NCBI GenBank assembly: GCA_903854805.1
Contig: CAINXK010000077.1
Coordinates: forward strand, 1 to 13,472
Direction of reading: 5' to 3'
DNA length: 13,472 nt
Source: an uncultured Anaerolineae bacterium
GTDB lineage: Bacteria; Chloroflexota; Anaerolineae; Anaerolineales; Villigracilaceae
In this document: positions 7,052 to 13,472 of the stretch, piece after piece
Numbering within the stretch: the stretch's first letter is position 1
Layout: each line of letters begins with the position of its first letter
The notes under the pieces: model-generated
What the model saw: the letters and a program-made list of their open reading frames with translations, nothing else
The model's database searches: none
What the model was told of the DNA's origin: nothing
Translations under genes and position numbers: made by a program

Positions 7052-7930
7052 ATGACCCCAAGCGACTTCAACGGCTGGCCCACTTATATTCTGGAAAACA
7101 AGTTCTTGCGAATTGAAACCCTGGCAGCCTCAGCGCGGATCGTGCGCCTGATCCCGGCCGGTCACCCCAATTTATTCGCAGACCTGGGCAATAAGACACA
7201 ACCCACCCCCTATGGCGATTTTTATTTTCACGGCGGGCATCGTTTCTGGCATTCACCCGAAGCCATGCCACGCTCGTACCTGCCAGATACTGACGGTGCA
7301 ACCATCAGCGAAATTCCTGGCGGTGTGCGCATCGACCACCCAGCCGAACCCTGGACCCAAATTGCCAAAAGCATGGAAATCCGCTTGAACCCTGAGCGCC
7401 CACAGGTGATCCTGCGCCATGAACTGCGCAACGATGGGCCCTGGACCGTTGAACTAGCGCCCTGGGCGCTGACGATGATGCGGCAAGGAGGCGTGGGCAT
7501 TTTCCCACAGCCACAGGGTAATGTTGATAGCGCCGGCCTGCTGGCCAATCGCCAAATTTCGGTCTGGCCCTATACCCACTTAAACGATCCGCGCCTGAAC
7601 CTGCGTGATGATTGCATCCTGATCAGCGCCAGCCCAAGCCTACCGCCCATAAAAATTGGGTATTTCAACCCGCATGGCTGGCAGGCTTACTGGATTGATG
7701 GCCTGCTGTTTGTCAAACGTTACGAGTCTGTGCCTGGCGCCAACTATCCAGACGGTGGCTGTAATACAGAAACTTACTGCAATCACGAATTCATCGAAAT
7801 GGAAAGCCTTGGGCCGCTGGAAAAACTGGCACCAGGTGGCACCCTGATACACAATGAAACCTGGGAAATATACGAAAGCCTGGACCAACCTTTTATCCCA
7901 GCTGAAATCATTAATTTGCTATCCAGCTGA
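7052..7930 (+). CDS. DUF4380 protein, aldose-1-epimerase-like fold
   Basis: 292 aa, no signal peptide or membrane helix. The segment around residues 59-70 (FHGGHRFWHSPE) and the later NDGPWTVELAPWALTMM region are typical of DUF4380 proteins, which belong to the galactose mutarotase-like superfamily; a role in binding or isomerising a sugar or sugar derivative is likely but unproven. The start at 7052 is chosen because AAGGTG lies 5 bases before it and a promoter lies just upstream; a start 57 bases earlier would add an unlike 19-residue tail. The gene is followed by a sugar kinase on the same strand, though 648 bases away, which supports a link to sugar metabolism. No clear terminator follows it. 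Confidence 0.75.
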   Translation: MTPSDFNGWPTYILENKFLRIETLAASARIVRLIPAGHPNLFADLGNKTQPTPYGDFYFHGGHRFWHSPEAMPRSYLPDTDGATISEIPGGVRIDHPAEPWTQIAKSMEIRLNPERPQVILRHELRNDGPWTVELAPWALTMMRQGGVGIFPQPQGNVDSAGLLANRQISVWPYTHLNDPRLNLRDDCILISASPSLPPIKIGYFNPHGWQAYWIDGLLFVKRYESVPGANYPDGGCNTETYCNHEFIEMESLGPLEKLAPGGTLIHNETWEIYESLDQPFIPAEIINLLSS

Positions 7931-8578
7931 TAACGCAAATTACCTCAGTCGGCGCTTGCAGCATGGTCATCAATGTCCATTTTCTGCGCTACCTTTTCAG
8001 GCAAGAACGCATACCTTGCTATTTTGATGCTGCCGCGCGAGTGTGTTTTTCAAAGTCTTTAAGTTTTTGATATCTACACCCAGGCGCGTTCCCCATGGTC
8101 AGGAAACTCTGCTGGTGCTGGAACAACTGCTTCGCAAAAAGAATAAAAGATGTTTATCCTGCTGGGTTGGTGGAATGATCGTCTGCCAAACCAGCGATTG
8201 TAGAGCAGCGGAGAGCGCTTGCCTTTCCTATCCGCTGCCTGCTGCTTTCCCCTTCGACAGGCGCTAGGCATGAATTTTAAGCTGCGCTTTTCGTAATATT
8301 TCCCAATAAAACTTCGATTCATGCGTCCGTTCGGCTTTATTTTTGATTAAAACCCAACGAACAGCCCATGAAATACCTACGTTGTGTTCCACGAGCCACA
8401 GGGCCTGCATATTCAATATCCGTTTCCCGCACTAATCTGGGCAGAAGCAGGAACCTATCATCGCAACTACAAAACGTTCAACCTGGGAATTACCCCTGGC
8501 GCGCCGAGAAAAGCTAAAAGCGATATAATATCTACTGTAATTATCCTATTATATGTTCCAACAAGATGAGGCTAGCAC
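7931..8578 (+). other. Gene-free 648-base intergenic region
   Basis: Short frames here (for example 8043-8267 plus, 61-82 aa) have unlikely composition and no ribosome site, so I call no gene. Visible structures are an inverted repeat GCAGCGGA/TCCGCTGC at 8205-8212 and 8231-8238 with an 18-base loop, and the A+T-rich dyad before the kinase gene. No tRNA or terminator was recognised. It may hold a decayed gene or an unknown RNA; the sequence shows no proof of either. Confidence 0.5.
8523..8554 (+). promoter_or_regulatory. A+T-rich dyad with TATAAT before the ROK kinase
   Basis: Perfect 8-base arms ATATAATA (8523-8530) and TATTATAT (8547-8554) enclose 16 bases. The left arm contains a perfect -10 hexamer TATAAT at 8524-8529, but no -35 match is seen. 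A start near 8536 would fall in the centre of the dyad, as expected for a repressor operator. Chance is possible in A+T-rich DNA. Confidence 0.35.
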
Positions 8579-9613
8579 ATGATTTCCAAACAAGTATATA
8601 TTGGCACTGATAGCGGCGCGACCACTTCCAAAATTGGCGCGGTGTGGAGCGATGGTACAACCGTCTCAACCAGGCTGCTGCAGCGCCCAACCAATTCAGA
8701 ACTTGGTCCCGATGCGGTTGTACACAGCTGGGTTGGAGCGGTTAATGAATATCTTGAGCAAAATGAATTGACCTGGGAACAGGTGGCGGGCGTTGGGCTG
8801 GCCATTCCTGGGCCATTCCTGCGTTACGGCGTGCTGGACCGAACGGCTAACATGCCGGCTACCTTCGAGGGTTGGGAAGTACACAACGCCTACAGCAGCG
8901 CCCTGGCCAAAAATGCCGGTCGGGCTGTGCCCCTGGTTGTTGGCAACGATGGCAATTACGGCGGGGTCGCCGAAGCGCATCGCGTCCGCGGAAACTCTAA
9001 CAGCACCGTTTTGATGCTGGCCCCCGGCTCTGGTCTGGGCGTGGCCTATATCGACCAGCATGGGCTGCCACTGGATGGTGACACCCTGGCGGGAATGGAG
9101 GGCGGTCACATGCCGGCCCCCCTGCATATGCTCAACATCAAGCCGTATCCATGCGGTTGTGGCAAAGATTGGGGCTGCGTTGAGGTCTACACCACCATTT
9201 CTGGCCTGCCCTATTTGCTGGCAGAAAAGCTGGAACAATACCCCGATCATGCTCTGGCAAAATCCAGCGCGCCGATGAAAGAGAAAGTACTTTCTTTGCG
9301 CGGTCTGGCCCAAAAAGGTGACCCGCTGGCCGTGGAGATATTTGACTTTCAGGCTCGCGCCATGGGTTTCCATGTGGCCAACCTGGCCATGGCACTCGAC
9401 CCAACATTTGTTGTGATTGGCGGCGGGTTGATGGATCCAGAAAACACCACCGAGGCTTTCCGCGAACGTTATCTAAAAATCCTGCGCGAAACAGCCCAGC
9501 CCTACCTGTGGTCGGCCCAACGCGCGCACATGAGCGTGGTGCCAGCCACCCTGGGCGACCTTTCGCAGGCCATCGGGGCTGCCCTGGTGGCGCTTTACCA
9601 GAGCCGCTCATAA
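8579..9613 (+). CDS. ROK-family sugar kinase (glucokinase-like)
   Basis: 344 aa, cytoplasmic. The N-terminal GTDSGATTSK (9-18) is the phosphate-binding loop of the actin-like ATPase fold. GLAIPGP (73-79) and GNDGNYGGVAEA (122-133) follow, with D124 as the likely catalytic base. LAPGSGLGVAYI (147-158), EGGHMPA (174-180, H177) and the zinc motif CGCGKDWGCVE (192-202; C192, C194, C200) are ROK hallmarks, and VVIGGGLMD lies near the C-terminus. It likely transfers phosphate from ATP to glucose or a related hexose. No helix-turn-helix domain is present, so it is a kinase rather than a ROK repressor. GATGAGG 7 bases before the ATG is the ribosome site. The substrate is not shown by the sequence. 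Confidence 0.88.
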   Translation: MISKQVYIGTDSGATTSKIGAVWSDGTTVSTRLLQRPTNSELGPDAVVHSWVGAVNEYLEQNELTWEQVAGVGLAIPGPFLRYGVLDRTANMPATFEGWEVHNAYSSALAKNAGRAVPLVVGNDGNYGGVAEAHRVRGNSNSTVLMLAPGSGLGVAYIDQHGLPLDGDTLAGMEGGHMPAPLHMLNIKPYPCGCGKDWGCVEVYTTISGLPYLLAEKLEQYPDHALAKSSAPMKEKVLSLRGLAQKGDPLAVEIFDFQARAMGFHVANLAMALDPTFVVIGGGLMDPENTTEAFRERYLKILRETAQPYLWSAQRAHMSVVPATLGDLSQAIGAALVALYQSRS

Positions 9614-9643
9614 CCCGTTGCACGCATGCATTAATCGCTTAAC

Positions 9644-9692
9644 AAAAAGCAGCTCCCCCAGCCATTTTATCGGGCTGGGGGAGCTGCTTTTT
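9644..9692. terminator. Bidirectional intrinsic terminator
   Basis: Perfect 20-base arms (9644-9663 and 9673-9692) with a 9-base loop. The G+C-rich core is CAGCTCCCCCAGCC paired with its complement; A-tract on the left and T-tract on the right serve as U-runs for each strand. It lies between the ends of the convergent ROK kinase and ABC ATPase genes and should stop both. Confidence 0.93.
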
Positions 9693-9701
9693 TCATTCAG
9701 G

Positions 9702-10424
9702 TTATTCGCCTTTTGCGAGGGCAAGGATCTCTTTGCGATCATCCACGACCCTGACGAGTTTGCCATCGCGCATTTGCAAAACGCGATCGACATACTGCAC
9801 CATGCGCAGGTCGTGGGTCACCATGATCCCGGCACGCTGATCTTCATGGATCAGAGCCGCAAAGGTCTTGACAACCTGATAGGCACGCTCGGTATCCAGG
9901 CTGGCGGTGGGCTCATCTGCCAGCACCACGGTGGGCGCGTGGATCAGGGCCCGGGCAATCGCTACGCGCTGCTGCTGCCCGCCAGACATCTGGTTTGGCA
10001 GGTTATTCAGACGATCTGCCAACCCCAACCTGGCAAGCAGCTCTTCAGATCGAATTTTTCCAGATTTATCCAGGCGACCATTCAAGCGCAGCATGAATTC
10101 AACATTCTCAAGCGCCGTCAGAAACGGAATGAGATTATTCGACTGAAAGGTAAAACCGATCTTCTCGCGCCGCAATCCAACCCGCTGCGATTCTGACATG
10201 CGAGCCAGATCGCGACCATCGATCAGAACCTGACCACTGGTCGGCGTCAAAAGCGCCGCCAGGATGGATAACATGGTGGTCTTACCGGAACCACTCGGCC
10301 CAACCAGGGCCACAAACTCGCCATGCTCCACGCCAAACGATACACCATCCACGGCATTGATCACACCGGAATCGCTATCGAAGGTCTTGATTACATCCCG
10401 TACTTCAAGTGCAATTGCGCTCAT
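9702..10424 (-). CDS. ABC transporter ATP-binding protein (LolD/MacB type)
   Basis: 240 aa. Walker [10 protein letters not shown] (42-50), Q-loop Q94, signature MSGGQQQR (146-153), Walker B VVLADEP (166-172), and H-loop H204 in MVTHD are all intact. Such ATPases drive MacB/FtsX-type permeases that extrude lipoproteins, peptides or drugs or do mechanical work at the envelope. It is the last gene of a three-gene operon, 11 bases after the permease, and ends at the strong terminator. AGGGG 8 bases before the ATG is a plausible ribosome site. The substrate is unknown. Confidence 0.92.
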   Translation of the reverse strand: MSAIALEVRDVIKTFDSDSGVINAVDGVSFGVEHGEFVALVGPSGSGKTTMLSILAALLTPTSGQVLIDGRDLARMSESQRVGLRREKIGFTFQSNNLIPFLTALENVEFMLRLNGRLDKSGKIRSEELLARLGLADRLNNLPNQMSGGQQQRVAIARALIHAPTVVLADEPTASLDTERAYQVVKTFAALIHEDQRAGIMVTHDLRMVQYVDRVLQMRDGKLVRVVDDRKEILALAKGE

Positions 10425-10435
10425 TCTATGGGCCC

Positions 10436-11599
10436 CTACGAAAGACGTAATGCTTTGAGCGGCTCAATGCGGACCGCATAATAAACCGAAACCAGGCCAC
10501 CCAGCGGACCGATCGACAGTAACGCCAGAATAGCCAGCGCGGAGGAAGTTCCATTAAAAGTCAGTGGCACCGTGGGCGGGAACCCAAGCGAAAACAGAAA
10601 GGTCAGAAGACCGCCAATCGCCACCCCGACGGCAGTAATCACGCTGATCTGAATGATCGACGCAAGCCCAACCACGAAATTCGAGGCCCCAATGGCCTTC
10701 AATACACCAATCTGGGGGACTTTTTGCAAGATCTGGATCTGAAAAAAGCCGCCAATCACCAGAACACCGATTAAAAGAGTGAAGAAGCCCTGGGTTTGAA
10801 CAGTGCCCTGCTGAGCAGAGTAACCCGGTACGTTATTGATCGTCGTCGGGATATCAGCCACTTGAATATTCAGGACCCGTTCCTGCAATCGCTGCTGCAT
10901 GGGCAGCATTTGGGTGGGGTCTGTCAACCTGACAATGATCACATTGATCGCGGGGGTCAAATTATCTATCTCAGCCGCAGACTTTGGACGCACGCGCTCC
11001 CAAACATAAGCCGGAATAAAAATGGACGGCTGGAACTGGAAGGCCTGCCCACGGGTTGTGCCGACCACTTTTAGATCGAAGAACTGATCCTTGGTGCCCT
11101 GGGTCGAGCGAATGGTGATCATATCGCCCAGCTTGATGGTTGAGCGCTGCAAGACACGTTCGTCAATGATCACTTCGCGAGTCTGGTCAGTCAGAAAAGT
11201 GCGACCGGAAACCACAGCCGGCGTGCCTGGGCGATCAGTTTCGACACCCAGCATCGAGACTTTGAGCACTTTATCGTCTGGCAGCAAAATGGCAGTATTG
11301 GCGACTGAAAGCGGTCCAGCATCGGCGACACCCTCCACCCGCCGGACCGCACGCAGAGTGGTCTGGTCCAGTCGGCTGGCGCCGATAATAAAATCAGCCT
11401 TTTCCAGGAAAACCACCAGTTGTCCATCAACCCTGGAAAGATATTCGCGGTTGTTGGTTCCCAGGCCTTCGCCCAGGGCAGCAATAAAGAGAACCAAAAG
11501 AGTAATCAGCGCAATCACCATGCTGACAAGCAAGAAGCGACCACGGTTACGCCAGACCTCTTTCAAGGCCAGGTAGTTAGCTAGAAATATTTTTTTCAT
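10436..11599 (-). CDS. ABC transporter permease, MacB/FtsX type
   Basis: 387 aa with one helix near 20-43, a large extracytoplasmic domain (about 44-265) of the MacB periplasmic core type, and three helices near 270-293, 310-340 and 352-378 (FtsX domain). The motif KVPQIGVLKAIGASNF in the second part is the FtsX coupling-helix signature. It pairs with the adjacent ATPase; as a single permease it would act as a homodimer. No membrane-fusion partner is encoded nearby, and the layout with a fused N-terminal domain resembles DevC-like exporters. It starts 3 bases after the thiol-protein stop. The transported substrate is not known. Confidence 0.88.
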   Translation of the reverse strand: MKKIFLANYLALKEVWRNRGRFLLVSMVIALITLLVLFIAALGEGLGTNNREYLSRVDGQLVVFLEKADFIIGASRLDQTTLRAVRRVEGVADAGPLSVANTAILLPDDKVLKVSMLGVETDRPGTPAVVSGRTFLTDQTREVIIDERVLQRSTIKLGDMITIRSTQGTKDQFFDLKVVGTTRGQAFQFQPSIFIPAYVWERVRPKSAAEIDNLTPAINVIIVRLTDPTQMLPMQQRLQERVLNIQVADIPTTINNVPGYSAQQGTVQTQGFFTLLIGVLVIGGFFQIQILQKVPQIGVLKAIGASNFVVGLASIIQISVITAVGVAIGGLLTFLFSLGFPPTVPLTFNGTSSALAILALLSIGPLGGLVSVYYAVRIEPLKALRLS

Positions 11600-11602
11600 A
11601 CT

Positions 11603-12205
11603 TTACTCGTGTTTAATCGGAGAATCGAGCGGGGTCGACCAATCCATCCCCATTACACCGCCCAGAAGCAATTCCACGGGAGGATGGTCGGCGATATCGT
11701 CGTAATAATAGGGCATGCGGATGCGTCCATCTGGCCCGATAATAAAAGTGGCAGACATCTGAAAAGCATCCTGCCCGGCAGGCGGCATTTCAGGTTTCCA
11801 GCCCCTTTCGGCTTCCAGGCGCTGGTTAGCTTTCATAACGCGCATCGACAAAATTGATTGGCGTAAAGTAGCCCGATCCAGACCATAAGCCTGGTAAGCC
11901 AGCCGCTCTGGATCTGCCAGGCATAAAACACCCGGCGCGCGCGCTGAACAAAATTTACGGGCCATTTCAGGGGTACCCTGGGTGACGACACCCAGAGAAA
12001 GACCCTTGGCTGCCAGCGCAGGTGTGAACTTCACCAACTGATCCAACATTTCCTTGCACTGCGGGCAGCCAAAATGGCGTGTAAAAGCCAGAATAAGCAC
12101 TCTGCCCTGCCAGAGCGACGAAAGCCGGGTCGGCTTCGCATCCACACTCAACAATTCCATGTCTGGAGCAAGATCATTAAATTTGAGGTGTCGATTTTTT
12201 CCCAT
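11603..12205 (-). CDS. AhpC/TSA-family thioredoxin-fold protein (peroxiredoxin-like)
   Basis: 200 aa, no signal peptide. Residues 10-30 (FNDLAPDMELLSVDAK) and the FTRHFGCPQCKEML segment with C47 and C50 match AhpC/TSA-like proteins of the PF13911 (AhpC-TSA_2) type. The CxxC pair suggests a thiol-disulfide or peroxidase role; a strict peroxiredoxin would have T-x-x-C, so the activity is an inference. The C-terminal part contains FIIGPDGRIRMPYYYDD, a typical strand-turn of this fold. The gene opens the operon with the ABC permease (3-base gap), so it may protect or serve the same envelope process. The ribosome site is poor, and the promoter was not identified. Confidence 0.8.
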   Translation of the reverse strand: MGKNRHLKFNDLAPDMELLSVDAKPTRLSSLWQGRVLILAFTRHFGCPQCKEMLDQLVKFTPALAAKGLSLGVVTQGTPEMARKFCSARAPGVLCLADPERLAYQAYGLDRATLRQSILSMRVMKANQRLEAERGWKPEMPPAGQDAFQMSATFIIGPDGRIRMPYYYDDIADHPPVELLLGGVMGMDWSTPLDSPIKHE

Positions 12206-12340
12206 GGATTTATTTTACATTAAATCAATTGCAAAATCTATCAAAACAGAAAAACAAAACAAACCAGAAGACCAGCAGGGCCAATTGCTCACTTTTCAAG
12301 CCCGGCAGCAGCTTGTGTGGCAATCGCCATTATGCCAGAT
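12206..12340 (-). other. Intergenic region before the thiol-protein operon
   Basis: The 135 bases hold T-rich minus-strand DNA (TTTTGA, TAAAAT) that may carry the operon promoter, but spacing is not convincing. No hairpin terminator for the upstream DUF1361 gene is evident. Confidence 0.3.
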
Positions 12341-13042
12341 CTAATTCTCCAGCGGCTTGTTCTCTTGCAAAATATGACCAAAGGCATACAGCGTCAGGTA
12401 GATAAAGATGAAGAAGAGTGTATACAGTCCGATGAAACCGATCGATTTTAGGCTCGGATCGGCCAACCAGGACCAGAGACTATCCGCGGTTTCGGCCGGG
12501 TCCTGTAGAATATCCCAACTGTTCAGACGAATAAAGCGGCCGACATACACCCCGGCACTCGAAAGGCCCGCCACAAAAAAGACGAATATCCACCCAAAGG
12601 CACGGTTGAACTCACGCCGGATGATCTCCTGCATCAGGTTGAGCGAAACAATCCCCAACAGCATCCCAGTCCATGAAAACCAGACCAGCATGATGACATC
12701 ATACCAGAGCGGAGCCGCCGAGGGCACCTGGCTCAAATGCTGGAGATCGGTCAGAATATAGGGCGCATTTGGGAAAAAGATAAGCCACACAAATGCAAAT
12801 ACCGGGATGATCAGATAGACCAACCTGCGCCGCCAGGAAAGAATATAAGCCAGGTTGGCCAATACAAACGGGATCCAGGCCAGCACCAGGTTCCAGACCA
12901 GGCCAATATAACGGCGCGAATCGCTGTAAAAGACGCGCGCGATCACGAGCGAGATGCAGATGATCGAGGCGGCGCTGAGCAGAATAAAAACGCCGGCCTT
13001 GTATTTATGTTTCGCATAAATCTTCTCAATAATTTTGAGCAT
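12341..13042 (-). CDS. DUF1361 integral membrane protein
   Basis: 233 aa with about seven hydrophobic segments. The family signature is clear: WNLVLAWIPF (50-59), FFPNAPYILTDLQHL (89-103), WYD (113-115) and GRFIRLNSWDI (168-178). Function of DUF1361 is unknown. The start at 13042 lies 5 bases after GGGG; ATG at 13045 is equally close. A longer frame from 13084 adds a polar 14-residue tail without support. It stands alone, with no operon partner in the window and a putative promoter right in front. Confidence 0.85.
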   Translation of the reverse strand: MLKIIEKIYAKHKYKAGVFILLSAASIICISLVIARVFYSDSRRYIGLVWNLVLAWIPFVLANLAYILSWRRRLVYLIIPVFAFVWLIFFPNAPYILTDLQHLSQVPSAAPLWYDVIMLVWFSWTGMLLGIVSLNLMQEIIRREFNRAFGWIFVFFVAGLSSAGVYVGRFIRLNSWDILQDPAETADSLWSWLADPSLKSIGFIGLYTLFFIFIYLTLYAFGHILQENKPLEN

Positions 13043-13053
13043 CATATCCCCAG

Positions 13054-13062
13054 ATTGTACCA
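13054..13062 (-). promoter_or_regulatory. Possible extended -10 of the DUF1361 gene
   Basis: TGGTACAAT on the minus strand fits an extended -10 (TG-N-TACAAT). Transcription would start near 13047, only a few bases before the ATG, giving a nearly leaderless message. No good -35 is present. Confidence 0.3.
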
Positions 13063-13328
13063 GACCAAATGTGTGCGCTTCCAAGCTGCCATTTCGCCAT
13101 GCAGATCCAAGCTGCGCGGCGAATGTCGAGAGCGCGGTTCAGTTTTTTTCGGAGATTGGATAAATCAGTCTACATTGCTTGCTTTTCAGTTGCGAGCTGC
13201 CCTCACTCCGGAGCCCTGATTGCCCTGCCAACCAAACTCATATTTTCTATCAGAAACCCCTTGGATGATCCCAGATACAAATCCTGGCATGTTCCGAAAT
13301 TTTAACACACTCCAATATTGATCACGGC
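13063..13328. other. Gene-free region between divergent genes
   Basis: No reading frame here has a ribosome site or a convincing composition. I see no RNA gene. It serves as the divergent upstream region of the DUF1361 gene and the lipoprotein gene. Confidence 0.4.
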
Positions 13329-13357
13329 TTGACAGGATAAGCCAATAATCTTATAAT
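13329..13357 (+). promoter_or_regulatory. Consensus sigma-70 promoter of the lipoprotein gene
   Basis: TTGACA at 13329-13334 and TATAAT at 13352-13357 are both perfect, with the optimal 17-base spacer. Transcription should start near 13364 and leave a leader of about 31 bases that includes AAGGAG. A promoter this strong is probably restrained by the operator that follows. Confidence 0.85.
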
Positions 13358-13374
13358 TGAAAATGGTTTTCAAT
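13356..13374. promoter_or_regulatory. Fur-family-like operator over the transcription start
   Basis: Perfect inverted repeat ATTGAAAA-TGG-TTTTCAAT centred at 13365. Its core TGAAAATGGTTTTCA (13358-13372) is close to the 7-1-7 pattern TGATAATNATTATCA of Fur, Zur and related repressors. It covers the predicted start and touches the -10, a place where binding would block transcription. Which metal regulator binds is inferred, and another repressor family is possible. Confidence 0.5.
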
Positions 13375-13394
13375 ATCAATAAGAAGGAGCTTTG

Positions 13395-13472
13395 ATGAAA
13401 CAACCCATCTTCAAGACCATCTGCCTGCTGGCAGCAATCGTTCTCATTCTGCCAGCCTGCAGCGACCCAGCA
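13395..13472 (+). CDS. Lipoprotein (5' end only), possibly a metal-binding protein
   Basis: Partial gene, first 26 codons. The peptide has a basic start (MKQPIFK), a hydrophobic core and the lipobox LPAC with C21 as the lipidated residue, so it is a signal-peptidase II substrate exported to the membrane surface. AAGGAG 5 bases before the ATG is an excellent ribosome site. The strong promoter with a Fur-like operator suggests a metal-starvation gene such as a substrate-binding protein of a zinc, manganese or iron importer. The mature protein lies outside the window, so this role is a guess. Confidence 0.82.
   Translation, partial: MKQPIFKTICLLAAIVLILPACSDPA

Noticed and set aside
8043..8267. 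Small plus-strand frame of 74 residues in the intergenic gap
   Set aside because: No ribosome site, mixed composition rich in C, R and S, and no recognisable family.
8696..9373. Minus-strand frame of 225 residues opposite the ROK kinase
   Set aside because: It is an antisense shadow of a gene with intact ROK motifs.
8579..9613. ROK transcriptional repressor
   Set aside because: No N-terminal helix-turn-helix; the protein starts directly with the ATP-binding loop.
12206..12340. Terminator for the DUF1361 gene in the T-rich stretch
   Set aside because: No stable hairpin precedes the T-runs on the minus strand.

Overview
The window looks like chromosome from a bacterium of the Chloroflexota, perhaps class Anaerolineae. 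This is an inference from the gene mix (complex-I-like [NiFe] hydrogenase, DUF4380 and ROK sugar genes, DUF1361 protein), the moderate G+C and the protein sequences. No rRNA or other marker gene is present to confirm it. I see no CRISPR array, insertion sequence, tRNA or rRNA gene.

Positions 1-6709 (minus strand) hold eight tightly packed genes, most of them overlapping by 4 bases. In transcription order they encode a NuoJ/MbhD-E-like subunit, a NuoK-like subunit, a NuoL-like and a NuoN/MrpD-like proton-pump subunit, a NuoA-like subunit, a NuoB-like [4Fe-4S] small subunit, a fused NuoC-NuoD-like large subunit and the start of a NuoH-like subunit cut by the window edge. The large subunit keeps both CxxC pairs that bind the NiFe centre and ends in a probable cleavable tail. 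The complex is therefore a group 4, membrane-bound, ion-pumping [NiFe] hydrogenase rather than NADH dehydrogenase. It also keeps features of complex I (a NuoA-like subunit, a long NuoL-type C-terminus), in an unusual order with the membrane arm first.

Positions 6710-7051 form a divergent control region with a perfect CRP/FNR-type palindrome (TGTGA-N6-TCACA), a second inverted repeat and a good promoter for the rightward gene. Positions 7052-9613 (plus strand) carry a DUF4380 aldose-epimerase-like protein and a ROK-family sugar kinase, separated by 648 bases with no credible gene. A very strong two-way terminator (9644-9692) ends this block and the converging operon.

Positions 9702-12205 (minus strand) form a three-gene operon: an AhpC/TSA-like thiol protein, a MacB/FtsX-type permease and a LolD/MacB-type ATPase. 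Next comes a lone DUF1361 membrane protein (12341-13042, minus). At the right edge a consensus promoter (TTGACA-17-TATAAT), overlapped by a Fur-family-like operator, drives a lipoprotein gene cut off at the window end. That gene could belong to a metal-uptake system.

The most notable parts are the hybrid hydrogenase/complex I operon with changed proton-path residues, and the two compact regulatory sites.
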